Assembly (NCBI GenBank): GCA_031291255.1
Contig: JARLJN010000173.1
Span: 1 to 33,814, forward strand
Source: Gammaproteobacteria bacterium
Lineage (GTDB): Bacteria > Pseudomonadota > Gammaproteobacteria > DSM-16500
Length of the DNA: 33,814 nucleotides
Direction of reading: 5' to 3'
In this document: piece by piece, positions 1 through 8,417 of the stretch
How positions within the stretch are numbered: the stretch's first letter is position 1
How the letters are laid out: the number at the start of each line of letters is the position of its first letter
Translations under genes and position numbers: made by a program
Notes under the pieces: generated by a model
The model's input: only the letters and a program-made list of their open reading frames with translations
Database searches by the model: none
What the model was told of the DNA's origin: nothing

Positions 1-139
1 ATAAGGCACAAAATGGTTTTATTTAGAAATTTTTTAGTTTTAGTTCGGGTTGTGTGTTTTTAACAAAACCAAAAATAAGTTTGTTTGGGTTTTCAAAAAA
101 ACCACTCAACCCAACCTACGCAGCAAAACACAGTTAAGA
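1..139. other. Intergenic edge sequence, no gene seen
   Basis: This edge stretch is low in complexity, with runs of T and A and several GGGTT/AACCC-like blocks. A short inverted pair (GGTTTT / AAAACC around 90-107) could fold, but no U-tract follows it on either strand. I see no convincing terminator or coding frame. Confidence 0.4.
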
Positions 140-490
140 TTAAAGCTGAACCCAAATACTGCCATTCTCAGCTTTAACAGGATAAACCGCTAAGGCCTTT
201 TCTTTGGTTAAACAACCTAACAATTTGCCGACTACCGGAGGCCATGGGCTCCAGGCTTTCACATCACCACTATCCAAATCAAATGCACTATGATGCCAAG
301 GACAGACAATAGCATTATCTTCAGTGATTTTACCTTTGTTGAGTGGAAGGCTTAAATGTGGGCACTTATTGGTAACAGCATGAAGCTTATTGTCATGACG
401 CAACACCAATACAGTCTGCTCGCCTATTTTAACCACTTTACGAGCGCCTTCGGGTAACTCACTTTCTGGTAACACATTGTTCCAATTCAT
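140..490 (-). CDS. Rieske [2Fe-2S] ferredoxin-like protein
   Basis: This is a small single-domain Rieske protein of 116 residues. The iron-sulfur ligands are plain: CPH at residues 43-45 and CPWHH at 63-67, the CxH...CxxH arrangement that holds a 2Fe-2S cluster by two Cys and two His. There is no signal peptide or membrane segment, so it should be a soluble cytoplasmic electron carrier. The size and the CPWH form resemble NirD-like small subunits and dioxygenase ferredoxins, but no partner oxygenase or reductase gene lies nearby, so its redox partner is unknown. The start has a GGAAGA ribosome site about five bases upstream. It is divergent from ndk with about 146 bases between the two starts. 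Confidence 0.85.
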   Translation of the reverse strand: MNWNNVLPESELPEGARKVVKIGEQTVLVLRHDNKLHAVTNKCPHLSLPLNKGKITEDNAIVCPWHHSAFDLDSGDVKAWSPWPPVVGKLLGCLTKEKALAVYPVKAENGSIWVQL

Positions 491-569
491 ATATTCTTCC
501 TTAAAAAATCAATGAGAATTGAATGTTTAGGACACCAACATTCAAAGATAAGACCATATCACACACAAC

Positions 570-597
570 GTGCTTTTTAAGCACAAATCGTTATAAT
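570..597 (+). promoter_or_regulatory. Probable ndk promoter with inverted repeat upstream
   Basis: A perfect TATAAT -10 box lies at 592-597, about 40 bases before the ndk start. No good -35 hexamer is visible. The place where it should sit is occupied by a perfect 6-base inverted repeat, GTGCTT (570-575) and AAGCAC (579-584), which could be an operator. Confidence 0.5.
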
Positions 598-636
598 ACC
601 CTTCCTAACGAAAAAAACACATGAAACGGAGCTAAC

Positions 637-1083
637 ATGACAACTGAAAGAACCTTATCCATTATCAAACCTGATGCAGTCGCTAAACACGTTATCGGCC
701 AAATCAACAGCCGTTTTGAAAAAGCTAGCTTACGCATAGTTGCAGCTAAAATGATGCAACTCACTGAAAAACAAGCACAAGAATTTTATGGTATACACAA
801 AGACCGCCCATTTTTCAACGGATTGGTGAACTTCATGAGCTCAGGTCCAGTGATGGTTCAAGTACTAGAAGGCGAAAACGCAGTTCTAAAAAATCGTGAA
901 GTCATGGGTGCTACCAATCCTAAAGAAGCAACCGCTGGAACAATCCGTGCTGACTTCGCTGACTCTATAGATCATAACGCTGTACACGGTTCTGATAGCT
1001 TAGATAACGCTAAACAAGAAATTTCTTTCTTCTTTCAGCCAGAAGAAATTGTAACTTACGTTAAAGAAACTGAGCTCGCATAA
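637..1083 (+). CDS. ndk: Nucleoside diphosphate kinase
   Basis: Ndk transfers the gamma phosphate of ATP to NDPs through a phosphohistidine and so balances the NTP and dNTP pools in the cytoplasm. The protein begins with the family hallmark [10 protein letters not shown] (residues 6-15, Lys11 in the active site) and carries the catalytic histidine in NAVHGSDS (His117). The 148 residues slightly exceed the usual 141-143, the surplus lying at the C-terminus. A GGAG ribosome site sits five bases before the ATG. rlmN starts two bases after the stop, so the two are surely co-transcribed, the pairing seen in many gammaproteobacteria. Confidence 0.97.
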   Translation: MTTERTLSIIKPDAVAKHVIGQINSRFEKASLRIVAAKMMQLTEKQAQEFYGIHKDRPFFNGLVNFMSSGPVMVQVLEGENAVLKNREVMGATNPKEATAGTIRADFADSIDHNAVHGSDSLDNAKQEISFFFQPEEIVTYVKETELA

Positions 1084-1085
1084 TC

Positions 1086-2201
1086 ATGACCACTGACACC
1101 CAGATAAATAAAATAAATCTTTTAGGCTTAAATCGTAAAGCGATGGAAGATTTTTTTGTCACGCTGGGTGAAAAACCTTATCGTGCACAACAAGTTTTGA
1201 AATGGATACATTTTCAAGGTGTGCGCGATATTTCTTTGATGACAAATCTCAGTAAATCATTACGTGAAAAACTTAGCAATATCGCTGAAATTACCTTACC
1301 TGAAATCGCTTATGAAAATACAGCGTTGGATGGCACGCAAAAATGGTTACTACGCTTAGCGGATGGTAACTGCATCGAAACAGTTTATATTCCTGAAAAA
1401 TCACGCGGTACGTTATGCGTTTCCTCACAAGTCGGTTGCGTGCTTAACTGTGATTTTTGTTCGACTGGCAAACAGGGTTTTAGCCGTAATTTAACCTCTG
1501 CAGAAATCATCAGCCAAGTTTGGATAGCTGTGCGTCATTTATCAGAAGATAACGCAACACACGACAGAGCTGTCACGAATGTTGTGATGATGGGCATGGG
1601 TGAGCCATTATTAAATTTCGATCCTGTCGTCAGCGCAATGAATATCATGCTAGATGATTTTGCTTATGGTTTATCTAAACGCCGCGTCACACTCAGCACT
1701 GCTGGAGTGATTCCTGCAATGTATAAATTACGTGAAATAAGTGATGTTGCGTTAGCTGTTTCATTACACGCCCCCAATGATGAATTACGAAACGTACTTG
1801 TTCCACTCAATAAAAAATATCCTCTAAAAGAACTCATGCAAGCCTGCGATGATTATTTTAAAGATGATCCACGTCGCTATGTCACCATGGAATATGTGAT
1901 GTTAGCAGGAGTAAATGATTTACCTATACACGCAAAACAACTTATTACATTGCTAAAAAACATGCGTGCAAAAGTAAACTTAATTCCATTTAATCCATTT
2001 CCGGGCGGTGGTTATCAACGCTCTGATAAAGCCACTATTGATCAATTCAGAGAAACATTAATGGCTGCGGGAATCAATGCCATCACACGCAAAACACGTG
2101 GTGATGATATAGACGCAGCATGTGGTCAGCTTGTTGGTCAAGTTCAAGATAGAACTCGTCGCAGCGCTAAGCACAAGCAAAAATTATTATCAGCTAGCTA
2201 A
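1086..2201 (+). CDS. rlmN: Dual-specificity 23S rRNA/tRNA adenine-C2 methyltransferase RlmN
   Basis: This is a radical-SAM enzyme that methylates C2 of A2503 in 23S rRNA and A37 in some tRNAs, which tunes decoding and nascent-peptide sensing. The cluster-binding CxxxCxxC is C118, C122 and C125, within [16 protein letters not shown]. The methyl-carrying cysteine of the family corresponds to C346 (in [10 protein letters not shown]) and the second conserved cysteine to C111. The GEPLLN SAM-binding segment is at 172-177. The 371 residues are close to the usual length, and the protein is complete. It follows ndk by two bases. The usual next gene, pilF/pilW, is absent here and three small membrane-protein genes follow instead. 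Confidence 0.97.
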   Translation: MTTDTQINKINLLGLNRKAMEDFFVTLGEKPYRAQQVLKWIHFQGVRDISLMTNLSKSLREKLSNIAEITLPEIAYENTALDGTQKWLLRLADGNCIETVYIPEKSRGTLCVSSQVGCVLNCDFCSTGKQGFSRNLTSAEIISQVWIAVRHLSEDNATHDRAVTNVVMMGMGEPLLNFDPVVSAMNIMLDDFAYGLSKRRVTLSTAGVIPAMYKLREISDVALAVSLHAPNDELRNVLVPLNKKYPLKELMQACDDYFKDDPRRYVTMEYVMLAGVNDLPIHAKQLITLLKNMRAKVNLIPFNPFPGGGYQRSDKATIDQFRETLMAAGINAITRKTRGDDIDAACGQLVGQVQDRTRRSAKHKQKLLSAS

Positions 2202-2294
2202 TATTTGAATTATAAATTAGCACATCAAATAATCCTATTACAATAAATCGGTTATACGTAAATTTCTGCGCAATTCCCACCGAGTATCGATTTG

Positions 2295-2303
2295 TGATAT
2301 AAT
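2295..2303 (+). promoter_or_regulatory. Extended -10 promoter for the yqjD-like cassette
   Basis: The site reads TGATATAAT, a perfect extended -10 (TGn then TATAAT at 2298-2303), about 40 bases before the start at 2344. No matching -35 is seen, which is acceptable for this promoter class. It gives the three small membrane genes a start of their own, separate from ndk-rlmN. Confidence 0.5.
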
Positions 2304-2343
2304 GAGATACTTATAACAAAATGCTTAAAAAAGGGGATTTCGT

Positions 2344-2628
2344 ATGCACACCAAAGATCTAAATAATCGCGGTCATAAAAATGAAATCTACGATGACTTA
2401 AAAAAAGTTAAAGAAAAAGCTCGTGAAACGCGCGATGCTATTACCAAAACTGCATATGATGCGAAAGAAAAAGCACAAGAATTTGTCGAACAATCGATTT
2501 ATGATGTCAAAGAAAGAACTGCTGACATACAAGAAGATGTTATTCATTACGTACAAAAAAATCCGGTTAAAGCCATTGGTTTTTCAGTGCTTGCTGGTTT
2601 GATTCTTTCACAATTATTACGCAAGTAA
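2344..2628 (+). CDS. YqjD/ElaB (DUF883)-type membrane-anchored protein
   Basis: This 94-residue protein has the YqjD/ElaB/DUF883 plan: a highly charged amphipathic helix rich in Lys, Glu and Ala (about residues 15-65), then a KNPVKAIGFSVLAGLIL-type tail that forms one membrane helix (about 73-89), ending in basic LLRK. In E. coli, relatives sit in the inner membrane by this C-terminal helix and bind stationary-phase ribosomes. A similar role here is inference. An A/G-rich ribosome site (AAGGGGA) lies about eight bases before the ATG. It is followed by two more small membrane-protein genes in the same order as E. coli yqjD-yqjE-yqjK. Confidence 0.75.
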   Translation: MHTKDLNNRGHKNEIYDDLKKVKEKARETRDAITKTAYDAKEKAQEFVEQSIYDVKERTADIQEDVIHYVQKNPVKAIGFSVLAGLILSQLLRK

Positions 2629-2669
2629 TAAATCTCACTCATAAGCTTAATGAATGCTGGAAACTTCGA

Positions 2670-3059
2670 ATGGAAGAAAAAAGTAATCTAAGTTTTATAA
2701 CAATCATTTATAACTTATCTCAAACATTCTTTAGGCTTGTGAGCGACATAACGCAATTAGCTCGCGCAGAGGCACACTTAGCTGTGAGCAGTCTAGTTCA
2801 TCTTGTTTTATTATATCTTTTAGCGGGATTATTACTTCTAACAACTTGGATATGCCTATTAGGCGCTGTCATTGCATCACTTGTTGCTATTCACTTGAGT
2901 TGGCTAACTTCTTTTTTGTTTGTAACACTATTAAATATTTTATTATTAATAACACTTTTTTTATATATAAAAAAAATGAAAAAAAATCTTACCTTCCAAG
3001 CCACGCGCAAGCAATTACTTAACTTAACAAAATCCACTGCGATGACTAAGGGTACATGA
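2670..3059 (+). CDS. YqjE-like (phage holin superfamily III type) membrane protein
   Basis: The protein has 129 residues: an amphipathic N-terminal stretch (about 8-40), two hydrophobic helices (about 42-70 and 79-101) with a short turn between, then a basic tail. This is the topology of the YqjE family, which databases group with putative Actinobacterial holin-like proteins although lysis has not been its demonstrated role. It is 41 bases after the yqjD-like gene and one base before the next small gene, so the three form a transcription unit. The ribosome site is weak (GGAA about ten bases upstream). Assignment rests on topology and gene order. Confidence 0.65.
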   Translation: MEEKSNLSFITIIYNLSQTFFRLVSDITQLARAEAHLAVSSLVHLVLLYLLAGLLLLTTWICLLGAVIASLVAIHLSWLTSFLFVTLLNILLLITLFLYIKKMKKNLTFQATRKQLLNLTKSTAMTKGT

Positions 3060-3060
3060 T

Positions 3061-3333
3061 ATGACAAATTTACAAGAAGAAATCCTCAAGCTTGAAACAC
3101 AAATCAATACCGACAAAGCCTTATTAGATATACACACTTCATTACTCAAACAACACATGCATCAACGAAATTTTATTATACCTGCCATGCTAGGTGGATT
3201 TGTAGGAGGGTTAACATTAGGTTATTTTAGACCCTCAAGCTTTCACGCCACGCAAAAATTTCGTGAAAAATCGGCCTCGCTCATAAAACAACTTTACAAA
3301 AATATTCGCATAGTACTGCCTTTAATCCTCTAA
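3061..3333 (+). CDS. Small membrane protein, third gene of the yqjDE-like cassette
   Basis: The protein has 90 residues: a heptad-like N-terminal helix (about 1-33, rich in Leu, Glu and Gln), one Gly-rich hydrophobic segment (about 38-57, containing GGFVGGLTLG), then a basic amphipathic tail ending in IRIVLPLIL. It starts one base after the stop of the yqjE-like gene, which implies translational coupling. It occupies the place of yqjK in E. coli and is similar in size and single-helix layout, but I see no clear sequence match and leave the symbol empty. Confidence 0.6.
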   Translation: MTNLQEEILKLETQINTDKALLDIHTSLLKQHMHQRNFIIPAMLGGFVGGLTLGYFRPSSFHATQKFREKSASLIKQLYKNIRIVLPLIL

Positions 3334-3480
3334 AATTTGCCTAGCCCATCGCCAAATAACTTGCATCTAACAACCCTCATCACTTTTATTATTGTAAAAT
3401 CAGTATGATAATTGCTCGCAGTCAGTCAGTAAAAGTGTTATTATTTAGATCAAGTTCTAAAAAATATTCTGAGGTTGATG

Positions 3481-3497
3481 TAGCAAGGAAGTTGCTA
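3481..3497. repeat. Short inverted repeat before rodZ
   Basis: TAGCAA (3481-3486) and TTGCTA (3492-3497) form a perfect 6-base inverted repeat with a GGAAG loop, ending 30 bases before the rodZ start. It would lie in the rodZ leader or at an operator. No function can be read from it. Confidence 0.3.
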
Positions 3498-3527
3498 TCA
3501 CTCACATAGATAATCACGGACACAAAC

Positions 3528-4334
3528 ATGATTACAAATGAAGAATTACACGTTGAAGCCCAACCTAGACAGCGCAAACAAGCTGTTCAAATAGGGGCCA
3601 CCTTAAAAGCTGCACGTGAACGTCTGCAGCTCTCAGATAAAGAAGTTGCGGCTCGCTTACATCTTAAACCCAAGATTATTACCAACATTGAAAGTGAACA
3701 ATTCGATAAGGGCCTGCCTTCCATTTTTCTGCGCGGCTATCTGCGTTCATATGCAAAATTATTAAACTTTAGTGATGACCAAATCAACCAATTACTCAGT
3801 GAACTTGAAATATCCAACCCAAGTACCGAAACCCCTACAGTAAAAACCCCTTTACCAACGATTAATTACGATACTAATTACGCAAATTGGGCAACCCTAC
3901 TTATCATATTTCTTGTTATTTCCATGGTAGGATTATGGTGGAAAGGTCATACCCAACCCATCACAAACGAATCAGAAAAACCTTCAGTACACATTACAGA
4001 AACCAAACCTGCAAGCTTACCAGTGCCTGCTATTCCAACTGCTGTAAACACAGAAGCAGCTGTGACAAAACCAATCCCCACACCCCTGATAGTGGTTCAT
4101 CCTAAACAAACTGTGCAACCCGCTCAATCCAAACCGGTTACCGCACTTCCTCTAAACGGGACAAATGCTTTAGGTGAAACAAACACCCAACCTGAACCTA
4201 TACTGACACAAACGCTTACAGACGAAAAAGCAAACGCATCATCTGCCGTCAAGCAACACAGGGCATCGTCTAAAACTCATCTCCGAAAAATGCAAATGGA
4301 TTTGCCTGAACCGAGTCTGGAATCAGATAACTAA
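3528..4334 (+). CDS. rodZ: RodZ-like cytoskeletal anchor, helix-turn-helix and one membrane span
   Basis: RodZ ties the MreB filament to the inner membrane and the wall-elongation machinery. The N-terminal helix-turn-helix domain is at about residues 19-95 (GATLKAARERLQLSDKEVAA, then FLRGYLRSYAKLL, the usual RodZ signature). One membrane helix follows at 121-138 (ATLLIIFLVISMVGLWW). The periplasmic part (139-268) is a Pro/Thr/Ala-rich linker with no sign of the C-terminal beta-domain (DUF4115) found in E. coli RodZ, and at 268 residues the protein is shorter than the usual 300-340. hisS follows after 21 bases. ispG, which usually lies between rodZ and hisS, is absent from this position. Confidence 0.85.
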   Translation: MITNEELHVEAQPRQRKQAVQIGATLKAARERLQLSDKEVAARLHLKPKIITNIESEQFDKGLPSIFLRGYLRSYAKLLNFSDDQINQLLSELEISNPSTETPTVKTPLPTINYDTNYANWATLLIIFLVISMVGLWWKGHTQPITNESEKPSVHITETKPASLPVPAIPTAVNTEAAVTKPIPTPLIVVHPKQTVQPAQSKPVTALPLNGTNALGETNTQPEPILTQTLTDEKANASSAVKQHRASSKTHLRKMQMDLPEPSLESDN

Positions 4335-4355
4335 TCCTATTTTAAGAGGCAAGTC

Positions 4356-5630
4356 GTGGCTAATCCTATCCAAGCAATACGTGGCATGAATGATATACTT
4401 CCAACAGACACCTACCTTTGGCAGCAAGTAGAAAGCACCCTCCAAAACATTTTACAAAGCTATGGTTACAGTGAAATTCGTTTACCTATAGTTGAAAAAA
4501 CAGAACTCTTCAAACGAACTATAGGCGAAGCAACTGACATTGTTGAAAAAGAAATGTATACCTTTGCAGACCGCAATGAAGAAAATTTAACATTACGTCC
4601 AGAAGGTACTGCAGGCTGCGTGCGGGCGGGCATAGAGCACGGCCTGCTTTACAATCAGATTCAAAAACTCTGGTATCAAGGTCCCTACTTTAGACACGAG
4701 CGTCCTCAAAAAGGACGTTACCGTCAGTTCCACCAATGCGGAGCAGAAGTTTTTGGTATAGGCAGCCCTGATGCAGATGCAGAATTAATTTTGTTATCAG
4801 CAAGAATACTCCATAAACTAAATTTAAAACCACATGTCAGCTTACAAATCAATTCTCTAGGTTCTCCAGAAGCACGAGCAGCCTATCGTGAAAAGTTAGT
4901 CGCCTATTTCACAACACATCAAGCACAATTAGATGAAGACAGCTTAAGACGTTTAACAACAAATCCTTTACGCATTTTAGATAGTAAAAATCCCGCACTC
5001 GCAACCATTATCCAAAATGCACCAAAACTAATGGAGCATTTAGATAGCGAATCAAAAGAACATTTTCAAAAATTACAACACTATCTTAAACATGCAGGAT
5101 TAGAATTTACGATTAATCCCTGCTTAGTTCGCGGCTTAGATTATTACACTAAGACAGTGTTTGAATGGGTCACAACAGAATTAGGCGCGCAAGGTACAGT
5201 GTGTGCTGGCGGGCGATATGACGGTTTAGTTGAACAACTAGGTGGTAAAGCAACACCCGCGTTGGGTTTTGCAATTGGTCTAGAACGATTAATTTTATTG
5301 CTACAACAAGTAGAAAAAAATCTTCCCGCTAAACAAATTGATGCTTATGTGACAAGCGAAACAGATGATGCCTTTCAAAAAAGCTTAGAGATCACAGATC
5401 AATTACGTGATCGCTTTCCAGGTCATTGTTTTGTACTTCATTGTGGCGGCGGCAGTTTAAAAAATCAATTTAAAAAAGCGGATAAAATCGGCGCGCAATT
5501 TGTCATTATGATGGGTGAAAAAGAATTTTCAGAAAAATCTGTCGCAATAAAATCATTACGTGAAAACAAGCCGCAGGAAATGATTACTTGGAATACTATC
5601 TGTGATTATTTTAAAGATAAAATATCGTAA
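4356..5630 (+). CDS. hisS: Histidyl-tRNA synthetase
   Basis: This class II aminoacyl-tRNA synthetase charges tRNA-His in the cytoplasm. Class II motif 2 is seen as [18 protein letters not shown], and the histidine-specific segments as [15 protein letters not shown] and the GGRYDGL element. The C-terminal anticodon-binding domain occupies about residues 325-420. The 424 residues match the bacterial form. The start is GTG, 21 bases after rodZ, with AAGAGG upstream; the N-terminal [12 protein letters not shown] segment supports this choice because it is conserved. It would be co-transcribed with rodZ. Confidence 0.97.
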   Translation: MANPIQAIRGMNDILPTDTYLWQQVESTLQNILQSYGYSEIRLPIVEKTELFKRTIGEATDIVEKEMYTFADRNEENLTLRPEGTAGCVRAGIEHGLLYNQIQKLWYQGPYFRHERPQKGRYRQFHQCGAEVFGIGSPDADAELILLSARILHKLNLKPHVSLQINSLGSPEARAAYREKLVAYFTTHQAQLDEDSLRRLTTNPLRILDSKNPALATIIQNAPKLMEHLDSESKEHFQKLQHYLKHAGLEFTINPCLVRGLDYYTKTVFEWVTTELGAQGTVCAGGRYDGLVEQLGGKATPALGFAIGLERLILLLQQVEKNLPAKQIDAYVTSETDDAFQKSLEITDQLRDRFPGHCFVLHCGGGSLKNQFKKADKIGAQFVIMMGEKEFSEKSVAIKSLRENKPQEMITWNTICDYFKDKIS

Positions 5631-5671
5631 CACTCTGATTATGCTATATAAAACATAACAACCTCCTACTA

Positions 5672-5693
5672 TGCTATAATTTACGTATACGTA
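5672..5693 (+). promoter_or_regulatory. Extended -10 promoter with 12-base palindrome at the start point
   Basis: TATGCTATAAT, a perfect extended -10, has its TATAAT at 5675-5680. One base later comes TACGTATACGTA (5682-5693), a perfect 12-base palindrome that would cover the transcription start. A dimeric repressor bound there would block initiation. The gene served is the orphan at 5706. Confidence 0.55.
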
Positions 5694-5705
5694 GAGAGGT
5701 GTGCA

Positions 5706-6281
5706 ATGGCCCTGCCAAGAAACGATTTCAACAATAAACTTCAATTATTCCATGAAAGTCTTATGGATATTTGTAAGCAATTTCCAGATAAAGATAAAAT
5801 AAAAGAAATGAAAGGCGCCATAGACATTATCATGCAAGGGAATAACTCTCCTGAAAATAAGTTTTTAGATTTATTAAAAATTGCTAATGTTGTTTTGAGA
5901 ACTACTACACAAAAATTACATAATTATATTAGCTCTATATTCTTTAGCCAAAGTATGTTGCGAGTAAAATTACTCGAAGCATTTGGAGAAAATTCAATAA
6001 TTAATTTCGAAAAAGAATTAGAAAAAAATATTGATTACAGAAATAAAATTCTACAATTTAAACGCGAAACTCAATTCACATCAAAAGATCATTCTTATGA
6101 AAGAGCCGAACATGTTTCTGGTGAAGACTCTGCTGCCATTTATCAAGATCGAAATCAATTAGGCGGCAAAATAAGTGCATATAATGATTCTGAAACAGTT
6201 TACGCACTCAAATTGAAAATCATTGATGAGTATATTTCCAACCTAGAACAGGCTTTGAGACCAAACAATCAACCAAAATAA
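5706..6281 (+). CDS. Hypothetical protein, orphan gene between hisS and yheS
   Basis: I do not recognise this 191-residue protein. It looks soluble and mostly helical, with no signal peptide, membrane segment or Cys/His cluster. It is rich in Lys, Asn, Ile and Glu, with a Lys/Glu-rich helix in the middle (about residues 100-122), a more polar middle-to-late segment (about 125-165) and a last helix (about 167-184) before a polar end. It has its own extended -10 promoter with a palindrome and a good AGAGG ribosome site six bases before the ATG, so it is probably expressed. It interrupts a gene order (hisS-yfgM-bamB-der) that is stable in many gammaproteobacteria, which suggests a lineage-specific gene. 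A secreted effector is possible but unsupported. Confidence 0.7.
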   Translation: MALPRNDFNNKLQLFHESLMDICKQFPDKDKIKEMKGAIDIIMQGNNSPENKFLDLLKIANVVLRTTTQKLHNYISSIFFSQSMLRVKLLEAFGENSIINFEKELEKNIDYRNKILQFKRETQFTSKDHSYERAEHVSGEDSAAIYQDRNQLGGKISAYNDSETVYALKLKIIDEYISNLEQALRPNNQPK

Positions 6282-6407
6282 CCTTAAAACAACCCTGCAT
6301 AAGCTTTTTAAACCTGATCAATAAATAACCCGAATTGACCATAACGCCTGGCTTTTTGATGTTAATCCTGATACCCTTGCAGCCTGTTAAATCAACTATA
6401 AAATCCT

Positions 6408-8297
6408 ATGATCACCTTACGCAATATTACCTTACGTCGTGGCCCTAATATCTTATTACAAGATGTTAGCTGGACGCTCTATCCCAAACAACGTATAGGC
6501 CTGATAGGAGCCAATGGCGCAGGTAAATCCAGCCTATTTGCCATGTTACTAGGCATATTACATCCTGACAGCGGTGATCTAGAGATATCCAAACAACTTA
6601 AATTAGCCCATTTAGCCCAAGAAACCCCTGCCTATAGCCGATCCGCCCTAGACTATGTCTTGGATGGCGATGAGGAGCTACGCAAGTTAGAAGCTGCTTT
6701 ACTCCTAGCAGAAAAAGAAAACGATGGGCAACGCATGGCTTCTTTACACCAACATCTCAGCGAAATTGATGCTTATACGGCCAAGGCACGCGCGGCTCAA
6801 TTACTGAATGGCTTGGGATTTAACGATCGAGAACAACAAAAATCCGTGAGCGAATTTTCTGGCGGATGGAGAGTACGTTTAAATCTTGCGAAAGCGTTAA
6901 TGTGTCGTTCAGATATTTTATTATTAGATGAACCCACTAACCACTTAGACCTTGATGCAGTTCTTTGGTTAGAAAATTGGTTAATGAAATATCCTGGCAC
7001 ATTATTAATTATTTCTCATGACAGAGATTTTTTAGATAAAGTCGTAGATCACATTATCCATATTTCAAATAAACAATTAAAATTGTACTCAGGAAATTAT
7101 TCTACCTTCGAAAAACAACGCGCTGCAGATTTGATTTTGCAACAGGCCAGTTTTGAAAAACAACAAAAGCAACTCGCTCACATGCAAGCGTTAGTCAATC
7201 GTTTTCGTGCAAAAGCAAGTAAAGCTAAGCAAGCACAAAGCCGTGTAAAAGCGATTGAACGTATGGAGCTGGTCAGTGCAGTTCATGCCGATTCTCCTTT
7301 TAATTTTGCTTTTAAAGCACCAGGCCCCTGCCCCAATCCTTTAGTTCGTTTAGATAATGTCACGATAGCCTACGGCGAAAAAATAATTCTTAAAGATGTC
7401 AATTTGATTATTACACCTAAAGATAGAATTGCTTTACTCGGCCCAAACGGTGCAGGAAAATCAAGTTTAATAAAATTAATAGCAGGCGAGATCACACCAG
7501 CTGCAGGCATCAGAGAAGTCGGTGCAGGCCTTAAAATAGGTTACTTTGCACAACATCAAATTGATCATTTAGAATTAGATGAAACACCTTTACATCACAT
7601 GCAAAAACTTGCACCCAAAAGTAAAGAACAAGAACTCAGATCTTTCCTCGGAAGTTTTGGATTTACTGGTGATCAGGTTTTAGAAAAAGTTAATATTTTT
7701 TCAGGTGGTGAAAAATCACGACTCGCTTTAGCATTACTTGTTTGGCAACAACCTAATTTATTATTATTAGATGAACCCACTAACCATTTAGATTTAGAAA
7801 TGAGACACGCGCTAAGTATGGCACTGCAAGATTATCAAGGCGCTATGATTCTTGTTTCTCATGATAGATTTCTTGTGCGCTCTACAGTCGATCAACTATC
7901 GTTAGTAGCAGACGGTGAGTTAAACGATTTTAAAGGTGATTTAAATGATTATCAGAAGTGGCTTTTTGAATTTCGCCGCTTATCAACAGACACAAGTTCA
8001 TCGACTACTGAAACTGACGTTTCCAAAAAATCTCAACGCCAAGAAGCGGCTAAGCAACGAGAACGGCTTCGTCCTTTACAACAAAAAATAAAAAAATATG
8101 AAGATGAATTAGAACGGTTACAAAAAAATCTTACCGTGATAGAAAATTCTTTAGCAGATATATCGTTATATGAAGAGAAAAATAAACAAAAATTACAAGA
8201 GCTTCTTACCGAACAAATTAAAATAACCAAACAATTACACATCATAGAAAATGATTGGCTAACCGCATGTGACGAATTAGAAAAATCGAATACCTAG
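6408..8297 (+). CDS. yheS: ABC-F family ATPase, YheS type
   Basis: ABC-F proteins have two ATPase domains, no membrane part, and act at the ribosomal E site. Walker A motifs are GANGAGKS (34-41) and GPNGAGKS (345-352), signature motifs FSGGW (150-154) and FSGGE (431-435), and Walker B LLLDEPTNHLDL (171-182 and 452-463). The linker between the domains contains the charged FRAKASKAKQAQSR stretch (266-279), and a Lys/Glu coiled coil fills about 540-625. The opening MITLRNITLRRG and the QETPA, DYVLDGD and FRAKA segments match E. coli YheS as I recall it, rather than Uup or EttA. There is no Shine-Dalgarno before the ATG; TATAAA lies at 6397-6402, five bases upstream, so the mRNA may be leaderless. 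A terminator-like hairpin follows the gene. Confidence 0.92.
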   Translation: MITLRNITLRRGPNILLQDVSWTLYPKQRIGLIGANGAGKSSLFAMLLGILHPDSGDLEISKQLKLAHLAQETPAYSRSALDYVLDGDEELRKLEAALLLAEKENDGQRMASLHQHLSEIDAYTAKARAAQLLNGLGFNDREQQKSVSEFSGGWRVRLNLAKALMCRSDILLLDEPTNHLDLDAVLWLENWLMKYPGTLLIISHDRDFLDKVVDHIIHISNKQLKLYSGNYSTFEKQRAADLILQQASFEKQQKQLAHMQALVNRFRAKASKAKQAQSRVKAIERMELVSAVHADSPFNFAFKAPGPCPNPLVRLDNVTIAYGEKIILKDVNLIITPKDRIALLGPNGAGKSSLIKLIAGEITPAAGIREVGAGLKIGYFAQHQIDHLELDETPLHHMQKLAPKSKEQELRSFLGSFGFTGDQVLEKVNIFSGGEKSRLALALLVWQQPNLLLLDEPTNHLDLEMRHALSMALQDYQGAMILVSHDRFLVRSTVDQLSLVADGELNDFKGDLNDYQKWLFEFRRLSTDTSSSTTETDVSKKSQRQEAAKQRERLRPLQQKIKKYEDELERLQKNLTVIENSLADISLYEEKNKQKLQELLTEQIKITKQLHIIENDWLTACDELEKSNT

Positions 8298-8308
8298 TAA
8301 TATATACG

Positions 8309-8352
8309 CTATTAAGATGCAAGACCCCAATCTTTAATAGTGCATTTTTTTT
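8309..8352 (+). terminator. Probable intrinsic terminator of yheS
   Basis: CTATTAAGAT (8309-8318) pairs with ATCTTTAATAG (8330-8340), ten base pairs with one bulge, around an 11-base loop. Four bases later comes an eight-T run (8345-8352). The stem is AT-rich, so termination may be partial. Confidence 0.55.
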
Positions 8353-8357
8353 ATAAT
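8352..8357 (+). promoter_or_regulatory. Candidate -10 box for yfgM-bamB-der
   Basis: A perfect TATAAT directly follows the T-run of the yheS terminator, about 60 bases before the yfgM start. The -35 would fall inside the terminator stem and is poor. It is proposed because the terminator otherwise leaves yfgM without a promoter. Confidence 0.35.
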
Positions 8358-8417
8358 CGGCTAAAATGCCAAATCGAATCGGACTATCCGAACTAGCAGC
8401 ATTGAAGGAGCTACACC

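Noticed and set aside
3887..4105. 72-codon alternative frame inside rodZ
   Set aside because: It covers the membrane span and linker region of rodZ, which read sensibly in the rodZ frame; no ribosome site or recognisable protein.
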